Shown here: positions 17,449 to 23,696 of the stretch, in pieces | How the letters are laid out: every line of letters starts with the position of its first letter | Numbering within the stretch: the first letter of the stretch is position 1 | Origin: Allomyces macrogynus ATCC 38327 | Taxonomy: Eukaryota > Blastocladiomycota > Blastocladiomycetes > Blastocladiales > Blastocladiaceae | Direction of reading: 5' to 3' | Length of the DNA: 23,696 nucleotides | Assembly: GCA_000151295.1 (NCBI GenBank) | Contig: GG745369.1 | Location: 338,476-362,171 of the forward strand | The notes under the pieces: generated by a model | Database searches by the model: none | Told to the model about the DNA's origin: nothing | Seen by the model: only the letters and a program-made list of their open reading frames with translations | Position numbers and translations under genes: made by a program

Positions 17449-18249
17449 GGAAGAGTTTGCATCAGCGTGAAGGCGCGTCGTGGTGGGCCGCAAGTGCCCG
17501 GGCTGGGCGGAACGGTTGTGCGCAGGGTGCTGATCACGGCCACAGCGTCATTTGAGAACCAGGACCCAGACGTGGACCGAGTGCTCGAGGGCTCAATGGA
17601 GGTGACAAGCTCGGAGTCGTAGTCGGGCAATGATGCAGGAAGGCGGCAAAGTCGAGGTTTGCCACGGATTTACAGCAACGACGATGAGCAGGACTACCGC
17701 AGGCAAGGAAAGAGAATGAACGACCGATCGCAGTTGTGCCGTGTCCCCGAAAAGTGTGGAAGAGAACGAAAAATAATATTTGACGACCGAGCTGTCTGCT
17801 GAAAGAAGCGTAGTGCACAACGGCGGCCGAGCCAACTGTGATGTCCGAACGTCTGCGACACACCACCAACACTGAAAGCACGGGAAATCCGATGCTCGAT
17901 GACGTGCAATTTTGCTGAAGCTAGCCGGCTCGTTGTTGCCTGCCTTGCCTCCCAGTGGCGGTCTGCGAACTGGCTCGCTCGCCGAAATAAGCTGCGCACA
18001 GTTACTGCATGCCCACGCGGGGTCTACGGATGCACATGATATTCAGAAGCCATCTGGCAGGCAATGCGGTCAGTGCTATTACTTATTGATCATGGATTCG
18101 AATCGTTCTTGTTGAGAACAATGCTGACAATGATTCTATGCTCTCCCGTTCGGTTGGCAGTACTCGCACACGCATCCAAGTCACTTGGGCACCTTCCCCT
18201 TTGCTCTTCTCCCTCTTTCTCCGGCAGGCAACCAGATCTCGCCAGATGA
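17449..18249. other. Channel 5' flank and unassigned sequence
   Basis: The channel frame has an upstream TGA at about 17550, so 17449-17550 is probably 5' UTR. Beyond that, small open frames on both strands show no recognisable content. It lies between the divergent channel gene and the LRR relic. Confidence 0.45.
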
Positions 18250-19330
18250 ACTGAAATAGACTGCAGTCGCAAGCTGTGCAAGGTTGCAGGTTGCAAGATG
18301 GCAGAGAACATGCCGCAGCGTCCAGCGCCAGTTTCACCAGATTTCACGGCGTCCATAGCCAAGAAAGCACCTTACTCATGTTCGATCTACTCGGCGCCAC
18401 AACCAATGACCCAGAGGCATTCCAGACTGCGCACTTGTTGACCATGCTCTCGATTCTCCAACCAACCTTGGTCACTCTCCGAGTTGCATTAACTCAAACG
18501 GAATGGCGTGATCACTGCTGCTCCTGTCATTGCGCGAGCTTCATCTGGTCGTGGCAATTGATTTTGCTCGGATCGTACCTGAAGTGCTGCTTCCTTTTGC
18601 GACGCCTCTGCCCGACTTCTTGCATTTGAACTGACCTGCCTTCCATGCCGCCATGTTTCTTTACAGCAGTGACGCTCTTGCGCCAACCTTGCAAAAACTT
18701 GATTCTGCAGCGGCTGCTGTGCCAATTCTACGTGAGCTCCGCCTACACCATCGACTGGCACAACGAGCGAAAACTAGAAGCGCCGCCTGCTATCTTCCCG
18801 GACCTGACTCGAATCACTTTCGAAGAGATGATGGTGATCATTCTTGCAGTGCCTGCCATGCATGTTCCACGTATCGAGCACCTTGAAATCGTCTTCTCTT
18901 AGTTTACAATCGGAGAAAATTACATGCTGCCAACCTTGTGGCCCACAGTCAAGAGCCTTACCTTGCGTCGATCTCCTTGGATATTTGGTGACGAGAAGCT
19001 GATTCGCTGCGACCTCTGCTCTCCGCTGCCACACTTAACATCGCTCACACACTTGGACGATTTCGAAGCGCAAGAAACTGTCATTCGCAGGGCTGACAGA
19101 GCTTACAGCTCCTGTTGCGGCCCTCAACGAACTTGTGGCTCTCTCGTACCGGCTGCCCAACCTACGCAGCATGATCGTTGCCCCACCTCCCCTCTGTGCT
19201 CCCGAGAAGCCGCGATGCGCGATTCCTGGTAGCCCGGCGACCTCCATGACCCTCGAGAACCGCCAGAACCATCCCGTCTGGCGCTCGAGTCTCGCTCGAA
19301 TGCAGTGGGTGCCCCGGGTCGTGGACTGCT
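18250..19330 (+). pseudogene. Decayed LRR-like (F-box family) relic
   Basis: LRR-like segments appear in turn in different + frames. They include HLLTMLSILQPTLVTLRVAL, LLLLSLRELHLVVAIDFAR, DALAPTLQKLDSAAAAVP, ILRELRLHHRL, FPDLTRITFEEMMVIIL, WPTVKSLTLRRSPWIFGDE, LPHLTSLTHLDDFEA and LVALSYRLPNLRSMIV. They are broken by several frame changes and by stops such as the TAG at 18901-18903. The WPTVKSLTLRR segment resembles WPVTIQSLDFNN in the relic at 11028-12020. No intact F-box start was found. It is probably a relic of the same family, without an assignable function. Confidence 0.5.
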
Positions 19331-19374
19331 CATGGACGAACCAAATCAGATGCACGACACGGCGGGTGTATTCA

Positions 19375-19430
19375 CAAAACAGAAAACAGAAAACATAAAA
19401 CATAAAACAACAGCAGCAGCAGCAGCGAGC
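19375..19430 (+). repeat. A-rich AAAACAG/AAAACAT repeats followed by (CAG)5
   Basis: Short tandem units of the form AAAACAG and AAAACAT run into five CAG triplets. They lie downstream of the chitin synthase stop. On the minus strand this is T-rich 3' flank. Confidence 0.8.
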
Positions 19431-19857
19431 ACCAAACCCCACCACAAAATCACGGCGCGAGAAAAATTGGAGGCCAAGTCGATGAACAAAGGAGAAAGAG
19501 ATGAGAGGATGGAGAGGGATCTATGACGTGTAGCGAAAGCGAAGACGAAGGGCCAACCTGGATGCCGCAAAAATGACCGGCAGACCGATCGCAGAAACGA
19601 GATCAAAAAAAAAAGAGGATTGCAACGAACAGGAACAGAACAAAACAACGGAACAAACCAGCCAAAACGGACGCCCAACAACAGAACCAAAACCGCATGC
19701 AAAACAAGCGCGTGAAACGCGGCCGAAACCAGAACCAACACTGAGACCGGGTCCGACACGGCGCGGCCCCGACGACGCGCGGCCGACGCGACCGCCTGCG
19801 AGCGACCGAGACCGCCGCGCACCGACCGACCCCCGACGTCGTCCAACCAACGCGCGG
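19431..19857. other. Chitin synthase 3' flank, purine-rich on +
   Basis: No gene was supported. The + strand is strongly A/G- and A/C-rich (19490-19750), so the minus transcript would have a pyrimidine-rich 3' region. Open frames here are Arg/Pro/Thr low-complexity and look like composition artefacts. Confidence 0.5.
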
Positions 19858-22800
19858 TTACCCGTTGAACTCGACGACACTCCCCGCATGCACCAACTGG
19901 TTCGGCACGCCGTAATACACCCCACCATTCGCGGCGGCCGTCATCATGGCCGTCTGCCGGCGTTGCAGTTGCTGCTGCTGCTCGAGCGCCTGCGCGATCG
20001 CGCGGCGCTTGATCATTTCCCACTCGGCATACCGCTTCATGATAATCTTGGTCGAATCAAACTCGCCGTCGTCGGCGCCGTGGCCGTCTTTCCCGGCCAT
20101 GCCGGCGACTTGCCGCGTCGCGCCCCACGAAAAGTCGTCAAAGTGCCAGAACGCGTAGGCGGGCAGGATGAAGTTCCAGACGGGCAATGAGATGATGTAG
20201 ACGATCATCCAGAAGACGAATTGGATCTTGCGCGAGGTGAGCAGGATCAGGACGCCGGGCAGGCCGAGAACCGCGGCGAGCAGGAGCAGCGGGATGACCG
20301 GTACGGGCGTCGTGATGAACGAGATGACGACGAGGTAGATCGTGAACGAAATGGCCGCAGGCAAAACGACCGTGCCGACGAGTTCCATGAAAATCACAAA
20401 CTGCATCGAGATGCAGAACGTGCCGCACAGGTCGCGCACGAGCACGAGTTCCATCAAGTTGTGAATCGTCGAGTTGATCCACCGGCGCCGCTGCGAGAGG
20501 AGCACGCCAAACTGGTCGGGCACGAGCGTCTCGCAAGTGGCCTGCGGCACGAAAATCATCTTGCGTTTCGGGAACGTGCGCAGCATGAGCGTCGTCAGGT
20601 ACCGGTCCTCGCCGAGCAGGTAAAGGTTCTTCTTGTGCAGTGTGTCGACCACGTTCTCGGAATACTCTTCGACAATGTCAGGGTTTGCCAGGATCGGGAC
20701 CCAGTGCCGGCCGAAATCGCCTTTCGGCGTCTTGATCCGGTACGCGCAGAAACAGCCGGGCAAGCACGTCACGCCGCCGAAGACCGACTCGAACGCCTAC
20801 ATGCCGATAATGCGATTCGCACGTTGGGTCAGTGAACTGCACGAGCGAACCCAGCAAACGGCTCGCAAACCGACGTACCTTGGCGAGATGGTGCGAAATG
20901 TAATACTCAAACACCTGAATCATCGTCACCCACGACCCCCACTTGTTCGCAATCTGCGTCTCGCCACAGAGCCCCATTACGGCCGGGTCACGCGCAAACG
21001 AGGCCACCATCCGCTCCAACGAATCCGGCGCGACCTCCGTATCCGCATCGACCATGAGCACCATCTCGTACGCGTCGGGCGTGACGCGCGCAATCCGGTG
21101 AATCTTCTGGAACAAGTCGTACTCGAGCGGCGTCATGCGCTCGTCAAACATGACCTTTTGCAGGAACGACATGAGCACGATCTGCGAGTCGCGCTTACCG
21201 CGGTTGCCCGGTTTCGGCGCGCTCTGCTCGTCGGGAGTGCCGCACTTGGCCACACACACCATCGGCACGCGGTGGCCATCGACGACATAGTACCCGGCAT
21301 GAACTTGCGCCATATTGTGCCGCTTGGCACCGTCGGCGATCGCGACATACGAGTAGGGTTTCGGCACGTCCGGGAACGCCGGGTCCTTTTCCATCAGCGA
21401 GACGACGATCTCGGGCGTCGACCGCGACTCGCCCGCGCCGGTAATCATGCCGTCGGCAATCACGAACAGGATCTTGTGTGTGTCGAGGTAGTGCGTGCGC
21501 GCGAGCGAGTTGAGCGTCGCGCGAATCCCCTCCTCGCCCTCGGAATAGCACGTCACGAGCAAGATGCAGTGCATCACTTCCTCGACGCTGATATCGATCC
21601 CGTCGTCCGATTGCGACTTGTCGGCCTCGGCCGCCGCCGCCGCTGCGAGCGAAATGACCCCGCCCTGCGTGAGCGGTTGCCGCGAGACTGACAGCGTGGA
21701 CGCCGAATCGACCGACGCAGGCCGCGTCAATGGCGTGCCGGAGCCCGTCCCGGACCCGTCGAGCGCAATCAGCCGCGGCGAGCCCTCCGGCGGCATGAAC
21801 GGCGACGCCGGGTGCGGTGGGAGAGTGCCGTCGGGCGCGAACATGAGCGATCCGCGCTGCGACGCTGTCTCGTAAAACGAGAACCGCGCGGCCGGGCGCG
21901 GCGAAACACCCGACGGGCTCGGGGGTGTCGGGGACGACAGCGAGTCGCGGAACGGCGAGAACGGTGCTTGCAGGGTGGTCCGGCGGAGTAGTTGCGCGTC
22001 GCGGTCGCGCACGTTGCGTTGCCGCAAGTAGGTCCGTTTCTCGTCATCCGAGAGGCGCTTGCCGAGCCGTGGTGACAGAACCCACCGGAAAATCAGCGCC
22101 ATGAAGAAGCGCGACAGGACGAGTGCGAGAATCACGATCAGCGAGACCCAGAGGACCACGTCGGACGCGATGCACCCGACCGTCGACGAATCCAACGACC
22201 CGACGCGCGCAATCGACGTCAGGCACGTGCCGAGATTGTGCAGTGTCGTGTTGGCCGAGAACGCATAACTCGCGTCGCGGTTGCGGTACCGTGCTAACAA
22301 TTTCTGAATATCGACGCCGGTCGTCGCCGTCAGCGACTTGTAGTCGATCTTCTTGGCCAACAAATCGAGCCGCGACAAGTCGACGACTTCGCCGTTGAAC
22401 GCGAGGAACGGGTTGCCCTCGTCCAACAACGCGTCCCACTTGACAAAGATATCGCGCCGCTTGTGCTTGGCCCGGAAATCGGCAATGTCCTGCACGAGCG
22501 TGTTCGTCGACTGGTGGCAGTACTCGGGCGGGTAGGTGCCGTACCGGTCCTGCACGGCCGTTGCCGGTAAGCCCGAAATCGTGCACGGGAACAGGTAATT
22601 CGTCGCGGCCGTGTACTTTTCGCCGCCAAACAAGGCCTGGCACGCGGGCAGGCCGCCATACGAGTTCTGGAACAGGAACGACAAGTCGCGCTGCGCGAAT
22701 CCGCGGTCGGACGCGTAGATTTCCTCGAACGGGAACTGGCCGTAGGTGCCGAAATTGTGATTGTACTGGGTCACGTCGAACCCGTAACCGTTGATCACGA

Positions 22801-23696
22801 CGTACCCGCCGCCGAGCGACATAAAGTCCATGCGCGAGTCCTGCGACTGGCAGAGCACTTGGTTGAACCCGAATGTCAGGAACCCGACAATCGTCATCAT
22901 GATCAGAATGATCGTGCACAGCGCCATCTTCTCGCGCCACGCCAGCTGCACCTCGGGCGTCTTGAGCCCGAAACAACCCAGGACCGGCGGGATCGCGTAG
23001 AACGTGACGACTTTGGCAAACACGACCCACACGCGACGGCACATGGTCGTCGGCCGCGAATAGTCCACGCTCCGCGGCAACGTCAGTGGGCGGCGCGAAA
23101 TACTTGGCGGCAAGGGCGCGCCGTTCGGCGCCGTCGGCGCGTGCCCGGCGACGTTGCCGGGCCCGGACGGGTTGCTCGTGTACCCACGGTTGCGCGGATT
23201 CGCAAACGGATTGCCGTAGGGTGCCGAGGGACGGTTGCCCCCACCGACCAGGTTACCGGTACTGCCCGCCGAATGGAACGACTCTTGCGAGTTGAGAATC
23301 GTACGTTTAGCGTGCGCGCGGTCCCGACGAACCAAAGAGCGCTTGCGCGTCATTTCCATGGTCACGGCCTCGAGGTCCGACGGCTGCTGGTGCGGCGAGA
23401 CGGCGCCCGCGGCAGGTTGCGCCGCGTTGGCAGCGAGGACCGTGTCGGGCCGGTTGCGCCGACCTAATTGAGGTGCAGAATCAGCGGAGTCAGTGCAAAT
23501 TCCGGGGAGCATCGAAATGGAGGAGAGCCACATACCGGAAATGCGGCGGGCCAAGTTGCGCAGCATCCCGTCCTGGTGCTGCTGGGCTGGCGGTTGTTGC
23601 GCGGCTTGCTGCAACGGCGGCGTCGGCGCCATCGCCGCGGCAAACTGGCCCTGCGTGGACCGGCCGTACTTGCTGCTGCTGTTGCTGCTGTTGAAT
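19858..23696 (-). CDS. Chitin synthase, division 2 (class IV-like), 5' partial
   Basis: This enzyme polymerises UDP-GlcNAc into chitin and extrudes it across the plasma membrane. Exons are 23696-23536 (partial), 23463-20879 and 20796-19858. The frame is open past the ATG at 23632 to the window edge (Asn/Ser-rich, then [10 protein letters not shown]), so the true start lies outside. The order is a disordered N-terminus, two membrane segments ([19 protein letters not shown] and [17 protein letters not shown]), a cytochrome-b5-like segment [17 protein letters not shown], and a third membrane segment ([17 protein letters not shown]). A long Ser/Pro linker follows, then the GT2 catalytic domain. 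VDADTEV (about 21035-21052), [20 protein letters not shown] (about 20595-20615) and QRRRWINST (about 20475-20497) are the metal, acceptor and catalytic motifs. Four or five C-terminal membrane helices follow, then DDFSWGATR, typical of division 2. No myosin motor is visible, but the N-terminus is incomplete. Confidence 0.95.
20797..20878 (-). other. Chitin synthase intron 2 (82 nt, phase 0)
   Basis: Donor GTACGT after AAG, branch CTGAC, acceptor TGTAG. It joins YYISHHLAK to [14 protein letters not shown], restoring the catalytic domain. Confidence 0.95.
23464..23535 (-). other. Probable chitin synthase intron 1 (72 nt, phase 1, in frame)
   Basis: Donor GTATGT, branch-like CTGAC and CTGAT, acceptor ATTAG. 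The length is a multiple of three with no stop, so it looks like coding sequence. Removal joins RRIS-G to RRNRPD. Strong splice signals and the AT-rich acceptor favour an intron. Confidence 0.82.

Noticed and set aside
19411..19426. CAG repeat as a coding polyglutamine tract
   Set aside because: It lies in the 3' flank of the chitin synthase, and no reading frame with support crosses it.
20633..21691. 352-codon + strand open frame opposite the chitin synthase
   Set aside because: His/Arg-rich shadow of the catalytic domain, which is certain on the minus strand.
22044..23042. 332-codon minus-strand frame within the chitin synthase
   Set aside because: It is the +1 shadow of the real frame: Arg/Val-rich and without membrane segments or motifs.
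1..23696. CRISPR arrays, prokaryotic operons, transposons, tRNA or rRNA genes
   Set aside because: No regular spacer-repeat array, transposase motif, long terminal or inverted repeat, or RNA-gene signature was found by eye. Short spliceosomal introns mark the DNA as eukaryotic.

Overview
The window looks like nuclear DNA from a GC-rich, zoosporic, chitin-walled fungus. Blastocladiomycota (Allomyces/Catenaria/Blastocladiella-like) is the best guess. The reasons are a division-2 (class IV-like) chitin synthase, a cyclic-nucleotide-gated channel of the kind used in zoospore signalling, short introns of about 60-88 nt (GTRNGT donor, CTGAC/CTGAT branch site, TAG/CAG acceptor), GC-biased third codon positions and a multicopy F-box/LRR-like family. 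The taxon is inferred; no marker gene is present.

Layout from left to right: (1) 1-192, the probable 3' end of an unknown + gene, followed by a T19 run. (2) About 934-3153 (+), a compact SMG6/EST1-like protein with a 14-3-3-like TPR region and a C-terminal PIN nuclease domain; it has one 67-nt intron and two apparent +1 frame disruptions. (3) 3583-4983 (+), an ethanolamine/choline kinase with two 66-nt introns. (4) About 5260-7708 (+), a decayed tandem copy of the next gene. (5) 8202-10661 (+), an intact 819-aa F-box/LRR-like protein. (6) About 11028-12020 (-), a decayed member of an F-box/LRR-like family. (7) 12237-12944 (+), a TENA/THI-4 (thiaminase-II fold) protein. (8) 13472-17448 (-), a cyclic-nucleotide-binding-domain ion channel of nine exons, including an 8-nt microexon. 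(9) About 18250-19330 (+), another LRR-like pseudogene. (10) 19858-23696 (-), a chitin synthase with three exons whose 5' end lies beyond the window.

The genes do not form an operon or an obvious pathway. They are independent eukaryotic genes: mRNA decay, phospholipid head-group synthesis, ubiquitin-ligase-type substrate adaptors, thiamine salvage, cyclic-nucleotide signalling and wall synthesis. The four F-box/LRR-like loci (one intact, three broken) show birth-and-death evolution.

The most unusual item is the channel. Spliced by hand, its pore loop has no GYG or GET-type selectivity filter and its S4 has few basic residues, yet its cyclic-nucleotide-binding domain keeps the key glycine, glutamate, arginine and threonine. 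Its phosphate-binding region is completed by an 8-nt microexon. Three apparent single-base disruptions, two in the SMG6-like gene and one in the channel, are all of the +1 type. They are either sequence errors, early decay, or less likely recoding.
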